A stretch of DNA of 64,000 nt. It comes from Neoceratodus forsteri (lineage: Eukaryota; Chordata; Ceratodontiformes; Ceratodontidae). The position numbers and the translations under genes were made by a program. Location: contig CM028129.1 of the NCBI GenBank assembly GCA_016271365.2, positions 847,176,501 through 847,240,500 on the forward strand. Reading direction: 5' to 3'. Each line of letters opens with the position of its first letter. Positions within the stretch are counted from its first letter, which is position 1. The notes below the pieces were generated by a model that worked only from the letters and a program-made list of their open reading frames with translations, was not told where the DNA came from and made no database searches. Shown here piece after piece: positions 54,204-64,000 of the stretch.

Positions 54204-55794
54204 TTGGAAAGGGTTTTATTAATCAATAATGCTGCACTGTAAGTTCATTTTTCCTTTTTGAGACTTTTAACTGATGGATTTAAATGGACTTTAGCCTATG
54301 CATTGAAATAATTGTATATTAGAAAATCTAACAAAGTTAACATTTTTTAAACATTGTGTCAAACTTGGAAAAGTTCCACATGGTCATAAATATTCAACTA
54401 TGTTGGAACCCACAAAGGGGAAAAAAACCTCAATTAATTCATTGTTACAATATCTATTCCATTTGTATTTATGTTCACCATGTGCTTCAAAAAACATCAC
54501 CCACCACCTTTGAAGTGTTTGCAGCCCCTTTATATATATTAGATGGCAGGGGAGGGGATGAGATGGATGGAGGGTTGGGAGGGTGTGTGTGGGGAGGGGT
54601 GTAGTAAGTTTTTTGTAAACTGAGTGTGTATGTGTTGTACTGAGCTGTATTGTAATTGTTTGTGTTTGTAGCTCTCTCTGTGTCTGTTTGGAAAACTAAT
54701 AAAGTTGGTTACAGTACATATTCTAGACTCTATGGGGGATTTGTTCATCCTGTGTTAGGGACTGTTGGTCCACTGGGGGGTGAAATTAGGCAGAGCTATT
54801 TCAGAAACAGTAAAGTGCTTCTAAAGTACAATTGGGGGTTGGTTTACCAGCAGTTAATCCAACCCTTGGGTGTGGAATGAGGCTCTGAGGCATAGCTGAG
54901 AGCCCCATACACTTTGGGGTAGTACCTTAATGCTACTATAACAAACTCTGGTCAGAGCCAAAATGGCTGCTAATACATTAATTTGACAAGGAATACAGAC
55001 TATTTTAAAATTTTTACCTAGCCCTGAATTCTGAAGGGCTTAGAAGCACTTCCAGATCTTCTATAAAAGTTGCCTCATTTCAGTCTGTGAATGTGTCAGA
55101 AATGTGGACGTGGCACATGAGAAAAACACATTACATTTCTTTTTGAATAAACTTCAAAATGTGGAATAAGTTAAAGTAGCATTTGCCAAGTTGTAATATA
55201 CCCTTTTGCTCAGTTTCCCAAAGGACTACTACTGTAGTTAGTATTACCAGTCTGAGGGTGCAAAGCAAGAGATATTAGATTATTTAGTGGGTTTGAAAAT
55301 AACATGTTCTGCAGCCTTAAAAATACTTTTGCAGTTTCATCTATCATTGAATCACTAGCGCAGACATCACCACTGGGAATAGCACATTAGATAACGATTT
55401 ACATTTACTTAGAAATGTAGTATTAGTTTAACTGGCATTGGCATAGCTGAAGTATCTTACATTTAGTTCTGCTTTCCAAAGACTACATTAGTAGTCAGTG
55501 CTAGAGGTCTAAGGGTGCAAATGGAGAAATCTTCAGTTAATTAATTTTACAAGTAAAATGTTCAACAGCATTTAAAGAAGAATCCTGTTGGCATATTTAG
55601 CCCCTCTCAGTCTGATGTGTATCTGAGGAGTGAGGAGCAATGCAAGGCACTCGGGCACATACTAGTTAATGCAAAATGTCTGTAATCAGATGAAGTTACC
55701 AACACCACCTTGTACATTTTTTAACCAGATGTTTTGTTACTCTTCCATGGGGCCTAGGCCATATGCTGCTCTGATTAATGCAAGAAGACAGCAT
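54201..55794. other. Unassigned sequence
   Basis: No recognisable coding or RNA feature. Segments near 55225-55265 and 55485-55520 share ACTAC(T/A)TTAGTAGTCAGT and GGGTGCAAA landmarks and may be a diverged duplication. Confidence 0.35.
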
Positions 55795-56005
55795 ACCTGG
55801 GAGGCATGGTGCCATGCAATTCTGCTGAAAGTTGGACCAGCATAACATTCTGTGGTGATTTGCATATGCAGCCCATGATGCTTTGCATTGTGGGGGCATG
55901 TGTGATTTTGTATTTTCTTGAAACTTGGCTTCCCAGCCAAATGCCCTTTGGGGTAACCCTTGCCTCAGTGTTTGCGCACAGAGGTTCTTTGTCTATTAAA
56001 TAAGT
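55795..56005. repeat. Dispersed repeat, copy III (inverted)
   Basis: Reverse complement of the 20892-21085 repeat with substitutions. Landmarks are GCATGGTGCCATGCAATTCTGC, GTGGTGATTTGCATATGCAGCCCATGATGCTTTGCATTGTGGG, AAACTTGGCTTCCCAGCC and GCCCTTTGGGGTAACCCTTGCCT. Confidence 0.75.
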
Positions 56006-57064
56006 ATAGTGATTCCTCAGTTAGCCCCACAGCATATTCTTATATACTACCCACACAAAAGTTGAAAGCATTTTATGTAATCCTTAGGAGAAGTTAACAG
56101 AGTGATATTTAAATGATTTTCTCACAATTTTGAATATTTTTTTAGATTGTATTTTTATCCCCTACACTCCCCAGCAGCCCCCCTTCCTGACTGACCCCCC
56201 CAGCCCTGTCACCAGCTCCTTTGGGGCTTACCTGCACCTTGGCCCTCAGGCTTACAACTATGGTTGTGCCCAGTCACTGATGCAGGGCTGCAGAGGGTCA
56301 GTCAATCATCCTGATGCCCAGGAGATTTTTCCTCCATTTTCTCCCTTCCCTCCCATTGCTAGGCACGATACACCAATATGCATATGTGGAGGTGTGCACA
56401 TGCTGTGGAATCCTGCAGCGCCCTCCCTTCTTTTGGCATCCCCAACCCATCCTAACCTCAGTCCTCCACCTGGGGGCAGTCATATGGCAGGACTACAAAC
56501 CACTCTTCCCAGGAGAGGAGAGCTGTCCTCCAGATGCTCGATCCTCTCCATCCCTCCCTCCCTCCTCCTAGCTGACCCCCAGTGACACGTGTCCGCTTGA
56601 AAACATGGGTCGCTGGTGTAGTAGAAGTTAAAATGTGATGCCTTAGCCCTCCACACCACTGGACCAGCTTTACATTTTTTAATATTTAAATCCTATATTT
56701 GTATAATCATATATGAAAGCCTCTTAATTAATTGGAGGAGGCTAGAGTAATTTTAAATCTGGAGATTAGAGTATTATTAAATGTATTTTTTTATATATAT
56801 ATATATATATATACATATATCTAGGCCATTCATGTTGTAATTGAGTCTACAGAAATAGTGGTTATATAATTAATTGGTAAACTATAGTGTTATTTTGTGA
56901 TATTTTGTACCTGATGCATGATTATTTTAGAATAATTTATTTAATGCATTTTAGTTATTTGTATTAATATCTTTTTCTTTACAGACTTCAATCTAGGAGA
57001 GTCTGTCAGTTGCAATAATTAAAATAAATAAAAAACGAAGTACAAATAACCAAATACAGTCATT
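56006..57064. other. Unassigned sequence with a short TA tract
   Basis: A C-rich region (56160-56580) encodes only a low-complexity Pro/Ser/Leu frame of 151 codons with no family motif. A TA tract lies at about 56791-56818. The rest is AT-rich and unassigned. Confidence 0.4.
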
Positions 57065-57165
57065 GTTAAAGTGCAGGGCTTAGAGTCAGAAGAGCTGGGT
57101 TTGAATCCCACTGCCTTCACCTGGTTGTCTCCAAGTCATTTACCCTTCCTGAGCTTAATGTCTTC
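57065..57165 (+). repeat. MIR-like (CORE) SINE relic
   Basis: AGGGCTTAGAGTCAGAAGAGCTGGGTTTGAATCCCACTGCC fits the tRNA-derived head of MIR-type SINEs. The box-B-like GGTTTGAATCC is at 57101-57111. It is followed by CTTCACCTGGTTGTCTCCAAGTCATTTACCCTTCCTGAGC, which follows the CORE segment pattern. It is ancient and not expected to be transcribed. Confidence 0.6.
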
Positions 57166-58069
57166 CTTGTCTTAATTTTTATTTTACTTGTTGGGGCATC
57201 AGGGACTCAGTACACACCTGAATGCTCTTCCAGAGGCTATCAATATAATTGGACAAGGATAGCAGTGCAGTTTGATCTCTACTCTGAATCTCAAATTTGG
57301 TAGACTTGCATAATCTTCACCCCGTAATTGGCTGGGTACTCAATATATTTGTTTCCCAAAAATCTGTGTCACATGGGGTGAAATTGGCCAGGATGGGCTG
57401 AGTCTTAATGTACTGAAAACAACTAAAACATTACCAGATGTCTCTAATTTCTATTTAAAAACATAGAGAGTGGTGTTATTTCAAATTAAATTTATTTATT
57501 TTATTTATTGGAAAGCAGGCTGAGCACAGATCTCCTTTCTAATGCACCTAATATAGTTCAAAAAGTACAGCAGGCAATCACAATAATAGGTAAGGATAGG
57601 TACATGAATAAAAAAGTAACAATAAACACATATCTCCTAGACAAGGTAGTCATTTAACACATTTGCAAAAATTAAACAAGGTATTGTGGACTAAAGGCTA
57701 AAATCTGGACACAATAGCCAACATTCATAGCTTCAGAGATCCCTTGTGTGAGGCCCATGGATAGGCTAATAAAAACTTGAATGGGAAGCTGCTTTAGAGA
57801 GCAACTGAGGTTCTCTATGCAACACTGAATTAGCAGAATTGAGTTGGTGTTAAGTGGATTTAAATGCTATTAGCAGAGTTAAGAAGGAGGAGGATTTTCT
57901 GGATTAATGTTCTTTGCAGTAAGGAATATTTGGAGGTGATGCAGTAGCTGCATATGAACACAACCTTGGGAATGGACTTTTAATCCATCACCCAGTAGCA
58001 ATTATATGATGCACTGCAGCACAGTGTAACCATAAAGACATTAAAACTGTCAATGATCTATCTCTGTCG
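57166..58069. other. Unassigned sequence
   Basis: No recognisable gene or repeat body. A TTATTTATTTTATTTATT run occurs near 57490. Confidence 0.35.
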
Positions 58070-58655
58070 GCACTTGGTGTAGCAGACGAAAAACAAGAAC
58101 CAGTGCTGTTTGCCAGTTGCTGGCAGTCACACAGCAGTGCCAGTAGAGGCCAGCACAAGCCTTCTGTAGATCAAGTTGAGCCAGCTGACCAGGTTAAAAC
58201 AGAACATTAGCCTTAAAGCTCCTCAGTAAGAATCTGGATCAGGTTTGTCAGGGAGGGGTTCCACAGTGGCACACAGGCAGTCATTAAGTTATCAGCCTGA
58301 CCTCAACCCGTCAGTGGTTGAGAAAATGTACCCAGACTCCTGTTTCTCCCACTTTGGCTTGAAACTGGGCAATCCACCAAATTGTGGTGTAGGAGCTCAC
58401 CGGAGGACATACACAGTATCAGCTTTGTTGCTTACTGATCAATGCAACATAAACTACTGTGGTACCTAGAGTGATCAAATTATAAAATGAATAGCCAAAA
58501 GATGACAGGTTCAATGCTTCAAAGCTATAGCTTACATATTATATTAAGGCCACCATGAGCCCTAGGAAAAACCAGTTCCCCCCAACCTGCACTTACTGCT
58601 TTTCAAAAAGATGCAGAACTATGTAGTGGGAGCCTCCTGCTCAGGTTGTAGGGCC
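58070..58655 (+). repeat. Direct duplication, first copy (about 580 bp)
   Basis: Starts near GTGTAGCAGACGAAAAACAAGAACCAGTGC and runs through CAAAAAGATGCAGAACTATGTAGTGG. It matches 59185-59755 in the same orientation with roughly one difference per ten bases by eye. No coding motif. Confidence 0.85.
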
Positions 58656-59184
58656 TGTGCTTCAACTTCACCCCCCCCTCCCCATAACAACACAGCTGTG
58701 CTGCTTTAGAAATTCTGGTCAGACCCCTTACTTTTTTTCTTCTGTTTACAATGCATCAACACATCTCTGGGCTATGCAGCTGTAAAAATACTCTTTCCAA
58801 TGGTACCAAATGAGATAATAAAAATATGTAAGTGCCATCATAATCCCTGTTTAAAAGAAAAAGAAAGAATAAATCTGACTCGAATTAGCCATTTTTGTTC
58901 ACCACCAGTAAAAGGTAAAGAACAATGCTGCAGTTAGCACAACCCCACTAACAAAGGGAAGTATTGTTATCTACCTTTAAAATGATCACCAGAGTAAGTG
59001 AATATCTATATGGGTGTGGGTGACACCGCTGCCCAACCCCAGAACAGAGGCAACAGGGCGTTGCTCCCCCTGCAGTAAAACATATTATGTATATCTCAGA
59101 TTTGAACATAATTGCTCAGTCAAGCCAGTAATAGATCTATTCAAAAGGTCTTAGTTGTTAATTGGATAACATAAATCCTTAGCA
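58656..59184. other. Unassigned spacer between the duplicates
   Basis: C-rich run near 58670-58685, then AT-rich sequence. No recognisable feature. Confidence 0.35.
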
Positions 59185-59755
59185 CACAGTGTAGCAGAAG
59201 TAAAACAAGAACCAGTGCTGTTTGCCAGTTGCTGGCAGCCACACAACAGTCCCAGTAGAGGCCAGTACAGGCCTCCTATAGATCAAGTCGAGCCAGCCAA
59301 CCAGGCTAAAATGGAGCATTAGCCTTAAAGTACCTAAGTAAGGATCTGGATAAGGTCTGTTGGGGAGAGGTATCACAGTGGCACACAGGCAGACAATTAA
59401 GTAATCAGCCTGACCCCCACCCTTTGGTGCTGAAGAAAATGTACCTGGACTGTTTCTCCCACATCGGCTTAAAACTGTGCAATCTGCAAACTTGTGCTGT
59501 AGGAGCTCACCAGAGGACATACACGGTATCAACTTTGTCACTCACTGATCAATTCAACATAAACTAGTACCTAGAGCAATTAAATTATAAAATGAATAGC
59601 CAAAAGATGACATGCTCAATGTTTCAATGCTATAGATTATATACTGTATTAAAGTCAGCATGAGCCCCAGGAAAAACTAGTCACCCAACCCACACTTACT
59701 GCTTTTCAAAAAGATGCAGAACTGTGTAGTGGAAGCCTCCTCCTCCTCAACTCAT
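59185..59755 (+). repeat. Direct duplication, second copy (about 570 bp)
   Basis: Matches 58070-58655. Distinctive shared blocks are CAAGAACCAGTGCTGTTTGCCAGTTGCTGGCAG, TAGGAGCTCACC(G/A)GAGGACATACAC and ACTTACTGCTTTTCAAAAAGATGCAGAACT. Similarity ends at about 59755. Confidence 0.85.
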
Positions 59756-59885
59756 GGAGCCAGTTCTTCTGGGTCCCAATCTACCCTCTGCCACTCCCAG
59801 TCCTGAATAGTTTTATTTTGTGTTCTTAAGTTATATGAAGTTTGTTTAAGTTTGATATCAAAAACCTCTATTAAATCAGTATCTT

Positions 59886-60221
59886 TTAATATTTAAAAAA
59901 AAAAGTCAGGAGGTCTCCTCTTTGCCTTTGTAGCTTGAGTGGCCAAAACTTTAATATCCCTAGTCTGGATTTGTAGATGGTATGCTTAAGATTAAATATC
60001 TGCTTAGTATACCTTCGTTGGGCCTTTTCTAGGATATCAATATCCTTCTTTAAGTTGGTGTCCCATGCTGCTTGTGTGCAGTAATCAAAATGTGGTCTGA
60101 TGTATACTTTATACAGTGGCATCATTACAGCTTCAGACCTATTTGTAAATGATCTATGTACACAACTAGTTAAGTGGTTAACTTTTTTGGCTATATTCCT
60201 GCATTGACCGCTACATTTCAT
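59886..60221 (-). pseudogene. LINE RT C-terminal (thumb) fragment
   Basis: Reads LYKVYIRPHFDYC, LKKDIDILEKAQRRYTKQIF and LGILKFWPLKLQRQRGDLLTFF, the usual C-terminal region of jockey-superfamily LINE RTs. Upstream sequence beyond the L2 insertion (about 60870-60725, minus strand) reads a QIIHWADDNKMLFSY and VIHFGKHNP stretch, the segment just after RT motif C. Catalytic motifs are not present. Confidence 0.65.
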
Positions 60222-60242
60222 ATTACTTGATATGATGACTTT

Positions 60243-60712
60243 GCGGTCTGCACTGGCTGCCAGTTCAGTGGCGGGTCACCTTCAAGGTTGGTTTGCTGAC
60301 CTATAAAGCCCTACATGGACAGAGTCCAAGCTATTTGCAAGAACTTCTGTGTCCTTATCACCCCCTCTGCTCACTCCATTCCCCTGATGAGGGATTCCTA
60401 GAGGTTCCCAGGGTTCGTTTAAAGACCTCTGGAGCTAGGGCATTTGTGTTTGTGGCCCCTACCTTGTGGAATTCTCTACCTCATCAGATAAGAGAGTGCC
60501 TTACTATGGAGAGCTTTAAAGTGCTTTAAAAACCTATTTATTTAAGCTCGCCTTCTTGGATTAGGAATGAATTATGGATTACTATATTTTTGATACTGGT
60601 GTTCTTAAATATTGTTTACTGTTTTGACTGCTGAATGTTTTCCTAATTATGTACAAGTACTTAGATACTTGTATGATTTGCACTTTTAAAAAATAAAATT
60701 TGATTGATTATT
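60243..60712 (+). mobile_element. L2 LINE 3' end, plus strand
   Basis: Begins in the L2 C-terminal domain (LHWLPVQWRVTFKVG in the frame starting near 60250) and continues through TYKALHGQSPSYL, RLKTSGARAFVFVAPTLWNSLP and ECLTMESFK, with a stop near 60527. The 3' UTR ends AAATAAAATTTGATTGATTATTG, an L2-type tail of short repeats. Severely 5' truncated, as is common for L2. Confidence 0.88.
60293..60529 (+). pseudogene. L2 ORF2 C-terminal fragment
   Basis: A 78-codon frame equivalent to the C-terminal 80 or so residues of the minus-strand L2 at 49425-49841 (shared TYKALHG and APTLWNSLP). It lacks all RT catalytic motifs and has no independent function. Confidence 0.85.
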
Positions 60713-60900
60713 GAAGATCATGCACGTCATCTGCAGATTTTTGTTATATTTCTGTGTATACTGTATTCCTGTCCAGGGTTGTGTTTCCCAAAATGAATAA
60801 CAATGCATTTTTAATAACTGAATAACATTTTGTTATCATCTGCCCAATGGATAATTTGTTCTAAGTCCTTGGTCATAGAACTGCACTCATGTACATTACT

Positions 60901-62518
60901 AACAGTTGTAATCATAAATCACCCCCAAGTTGCCTGCCCCCCCTAGAGTTATAATCGTAAATCACTACATTATCATTACTTTCCCCTGTATTTGTGAAGC
61001 ATGTTTTCTGGTGTCAGCATTTTGTGTGCACTCTCATTGACCGCATTGTATTTGTTTTAGTGGTCTTGTGGTGGACACTCTGGAACTAGTCAAGTTTCCT
61101 GAAGTACTAAACTAAAATGGCTAGATCCTCCCTGCTACCTTCACAGCACTGAAAAAGAAACAGTAGTATATAGCTGCAAGCTGTATTTGTATTAAACAAA
61201 CTCACCACCTCGATGGCCAAGAAACATTGCATTGTACTGTTGGGCAGGTGACCTGGGTTTTGATGGGATCTCAGGTGGTTATGTTTTCATTTCAGTATCA
61301 ATAAGGTGGTGTTTATAGTGGTGGTGGAATGATTATGCTACCTAACAAGCACAGGCGAGACCCAGATACTATCTTGGTGGGGGGGGGGGGACATGATGAG
61401 GGATTATTGACTCTCCTAAAATGTATTTACTTGTTTTATTGCTGTGCTTATGTGGCAGTCCTGTGTTTGAATAAAAAAACTGTGGCTGGAAATAATCATT
61501 TAACAAAAAAAGCTTCATTGTAGATAGACCAGTATGTGCCCAAAGAAAATAACTCATCTGAAATTTAAATTTCTGCCTGACAGTTTTATTTAGAATGCTT
61601 GGTATTTTAGACAGCTCTTGTTTTTCCCATTCTAGAGCATGGATCTACTGTGCCTTCTTGTGATGAGGCTCCAACCTCAGGTTTCCTAGCAGTTAATCTT
61701 GTGACTTAGAATGTTTGTGAGCTAATCAGATTGTGACTTTCTGTTTGTTATGGTATATTAACTATATATTCACCACTTGTTTTCTTTAGGCTTGGTAAGG
61801 GACAGTACTAGCTGTGCAGCACTCATTATGATATTTTTGAACTGTTCAGTACCTACCCATTGCAGTACTATGTGCTTTAAGAATGACAGCTAAGCCATTC
61901 CATAGTCACATTAGACAATGGAGGCCACACTGGCATTGAGTACTGCCAACTGATTAATGCCTCATCCCCTAATCCTATTTGTGCATTTGTGTTCTACATA
62001 TTCTTGTACCATCTTCATGGCTAAAATTTCAGTTGCTACTAGAGCAGGCTGTGTGTTTCCCTTTTAGTTCAGATCATTGTCAGACAGCATATTCCAAAGT
62101 TTTGTCATCTGCTAATGATCTTACAGTCACAGTAGCAATTTTTGTTTGGCTTCCTCCACAGAGTGTTCAGTAACAGCAACAGCAGAAGCAGTAGTAGCAG
62201 CAGCAAATCTGGAGGATCGTTCCTGCTCCTCTCTCTACTATATGAGATGTAGAGAGTCCTAATAATGATCATTCTTTCTGTGGTGCAGATGATTTCTCCT
62301 TTCTTTGGGTCATCTATGCAGGTACTTCCTCAAGCAACCACTCATTGTATTATTCATAGTTCCTGCTCTCATGACTTTCAAAGAATGCCCCAGTAGTGCC
62401 CTTAAAGCAAAGATATAGTAGAGTTGTGAAGAAGCATTCTAAATACTGCTAATGTATTGGTCATTAAGGATGATGTTTCTTAATTTGTCCTTAAATAACA
62501 TAGCATTCATCTTTTCTT
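60901..62518. other. Unassigned sequence
   Basis: No recognisable gene. A G-run at about 61378-61390 and a CAG/GCA-rich stretch at 62168-62205 are simple-sequence features. Confidence 0.35.
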
Positions 62519-63272
62519 CAGAATTGTATTTTATTTAAACTGTGGTGCTTGAGATAGGCCAGTGAGCTGGAGCTGGCTTCCAGATGTGACCCAGGGGAGG
62601 GGATATAGCAGGAAGTGATAAAGCAATAACAAATATAGTGACAATGGGTGCATGCACAATAACTTGCGAGGTACAAGTGATGCATTCCAGAAAGAGAACA
62701 AAGATATGCAACAAGCATAACAAGTACATATGTTGGGAGGTATTAAGGATGAGAGCTAGGAGAGTGTACAGTCATGACGTTTGCAACAGAAACATGACAG
62801 CATAAACATTCAAAATTACAGAGTGCACTGAGTTTTAAGCAATACAATAGGGTAAGGGACAAAAGGGATAATGAGGGAATGGGATAGGAGGGCATGGATT
62901 GTAATTCTGGAGAGAAGAGGAAGATGGCAAGTTGCAGGTGTATGCTTTTGAGAAGTTTACTAGTAAGTGTGATTTGAGACAGTGCTTGGAGGATGAGATA
63001 CTGATGGGGAGAGTAAGGCTATTCCACAGTGTTGCAAAGTAGATAGAGAAAAAAGACTGGCCCACTACAGATTTACCACAAGGGATAAGAAAGGAATGAG
63101 CACTGGATGATCAGAATGAGTAGGAGGATGGCATGGCAGGGCTAAGGAGAGAGGACAGGTAGGTGGAAACAGTGGCAAATCAGTATTTGGCCAAGAAGAA
63201 GGACAGTACGAGAGACACCAGACCTCTTGGGAGGGGAGAGAGAGGTTTGCATAGAGGGCTAAGTGATGAAAC
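62519..63272. other. Unassigned, purine-rich stretch left of the CR1 end
   Basis: G/A-rich on the plus strand, with phrases such as GAGAGTAAGGCTATTCCACAGTG and GACAGTGCTTGGAGGATGAG that suggest a LINE 3' UTR. No diagnostic motif or tail was found, so I do not assign it. Confidence 0.3.
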
Positions 63273-63958
63273 ATAGAAACATAGAATTTGACAGCAGATA
63301 AGGACCGCTTGGCCCACCTAGTCTTCCCATTTCCCTACCTATCAGATAAGCTGCAGATTCTAGTTAACCAACAGCCTACTTCCTCCTACCCCCCACTAGA
63401 ATTGCCTTATGTCTGCCCCATGCATTCTTGAATTCCCCCACTGTTTTTGACTATACGACCTCCTCAGGAAGGCTGTTCCATATATCCACAACCCTCTCTG
63501 TGAAGAAATACTTTCTCACATTACCTTTGAGCCATCCCCCCTCTATATTCAAATTGTGCCCCCTTGTTTTTGCACATCTGTTTTCTGAAAGATGCTACCA
63601 TCTTGGACTTTGTTGATTCCCTTGAGGTATTTGAAAGTTTCTATCATGTCCCCCCCCTCATTTCCTTGAGGCCATACATCTTTAGTTCCTTTAGTCGTTC
63701 TTCATATGTCTTCTGATGCAGACCCTACATCATTTTGGTTGCCCTCCTCTGGACAGCCTCCACCCTGTCTATGTCTTTGTGGAGATGAGGTCTCCAGAAC
63801 TGTACACAGTACTCCAGATGTGGTCTTACCAACTGTCTGCACAGAGGGCCAACAACTTCCTCTTTTCTACTGGTGATGCCTCTCCCTATGCATCCCAGTA
63901 TCCCCCAGCCCTCCTTACTTCCTTTGATGGATATAAGATGGAGCACTAAGGGCAAAGC
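63273..63958 (-). mobile_element. CR1 3' end, minus strand
   Basis: The plus strand starts AAACATAGAAACATAGAATTTGACAGCAGATAAGGACCGC, the complement of the 3' end of the CR1 family at 42-48 kb. The coding end (63955-63725) reads [34 protein letters not shown] and [13 protein letters not shown], the RT thumb. It is 5' truncated near 63958. Confidence 0.85.
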
Positions 63959-64000
63959 AGCTGAAAGAATGACAAAAAAGGTTTAGTCTGACAAGTGCCG

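Larger units (their letters stand above)
59883..60900 (-). mobile_element. LINE RT fragment, minus strand, split by L2
   Basis: Minus-strand pieces 60900-60713 and 60234-59883 belong to one LINE RT C-terminus. The L2 3' end lies between them. An A-rich run at about 59894-59904 (plus strand) is near its 3' end. The clade is uncertain (jockey superfamily). Confidence 0.6.

Noticed and set aside
56130..56585. 151-codon Pro-rich frame
   Set aside because: Low-complexity C-rich sequence with no family motif, overlapped by frames on both strands.
62168..62205. CAG/GCA triplet run as part of a coding exon
   Set aside because: The run is short and imperfect, with no open frame of useful length or motif on either side.
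62519..63272. A gene on the minus strand (several frames of 64-76 codons)
   Set aside because: The frames are short, overlap each other and lack motifs. The stretch reads more like an old LINE 3' UTR, which I also could not confirm.

Overview
The window looks like intergenic or intronic DNA from a large, repeat-rich genome of a non-mammalian vertebrate. I recognise no host protein-coding gene, tRNA or rRNA in 64 kb. Nearly every long reading frame with recognisable motifs belongs to a retrotransposon: DIRS-type tyrosine-recombinase elements, a Penelope-like element, L1/Tx1, CR1, L2 and a further LINE type, together with hAT-type and fold-back DNA elements and many TA, CTAT and GA microsatellites. 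This mix, and the CR1 3' ends built on repeats of CTATGTTT, fits an amphibian. A caecilian is my best guess, but that is inference and not shown by the sequence.

Layout. 0.4-2.7 kb: palindromic DNA elements among TA repeats. 3.57-9.23 kb: a structurally complete but mutated DIRS1-like element with inverted terminal repeats, an internal complementary region and gag, RT-RNase H, methyltransferase-like and tyrosine recombinase regions. 9.25-10.7 and 16.05-16.2 kb: degenerate tandem repeats of about 230-245 bp, into which a Penelope-like element (10.73-16.03 kb, 14-bp target duplication) has inserted as one long copy plus an inverted partial copy; both ends carry hammerhead-ribozyme-like motifs. 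17-19.5 kb: non-coding repeats and a minisatellite of about 114-120 bp. 19.5-26.04 kb: a cluster of one fold-back family, including a palindrome of about 2.5 kb. 26.04-30.5 kb: a decayed minus-strand L1/Tx1-like element carrying a 941-bp hAT-type insertion with an 8-bp target duplication. 30.58-41.55 kb: an older DIRS copy split by a LINE, which is itself split by a minus-strand CR1, plus a small inverted-repeat element in its gag-RT interval. 42.1-48.14 kb: a CR1 interrupted by a second CR1 of the same family. 48.15-50.75 kb: a further LINE (+) and an L2 (-). 51.2-52.5 kb: a palindromic element in a CTAT microsatellite. 52.5-59.8 kb: mostly unassigned sequence with a MIR-like SINE, a 580-bp direct duplication and a third copy of a dispersed repeat. 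59.9-60.9 kb: an L2 3' end inside a minus-strand LINE. 63.27-63.96 kb: a CR1 3' end.

The elements do not form a pathway. Their nesting records successive insertions. Every coding region I can recognise has stops, frameshifts or truncation, so none looks autonomous, although several keep key catalytic motifs. The least expected structures are the hammerhead-like motifs (two in the Penelope element, one in an unrelated dispersed repeat), the 2.5-kb palindrome with its half-copies beside TA tracts, and the CR1 inserted into its own family.
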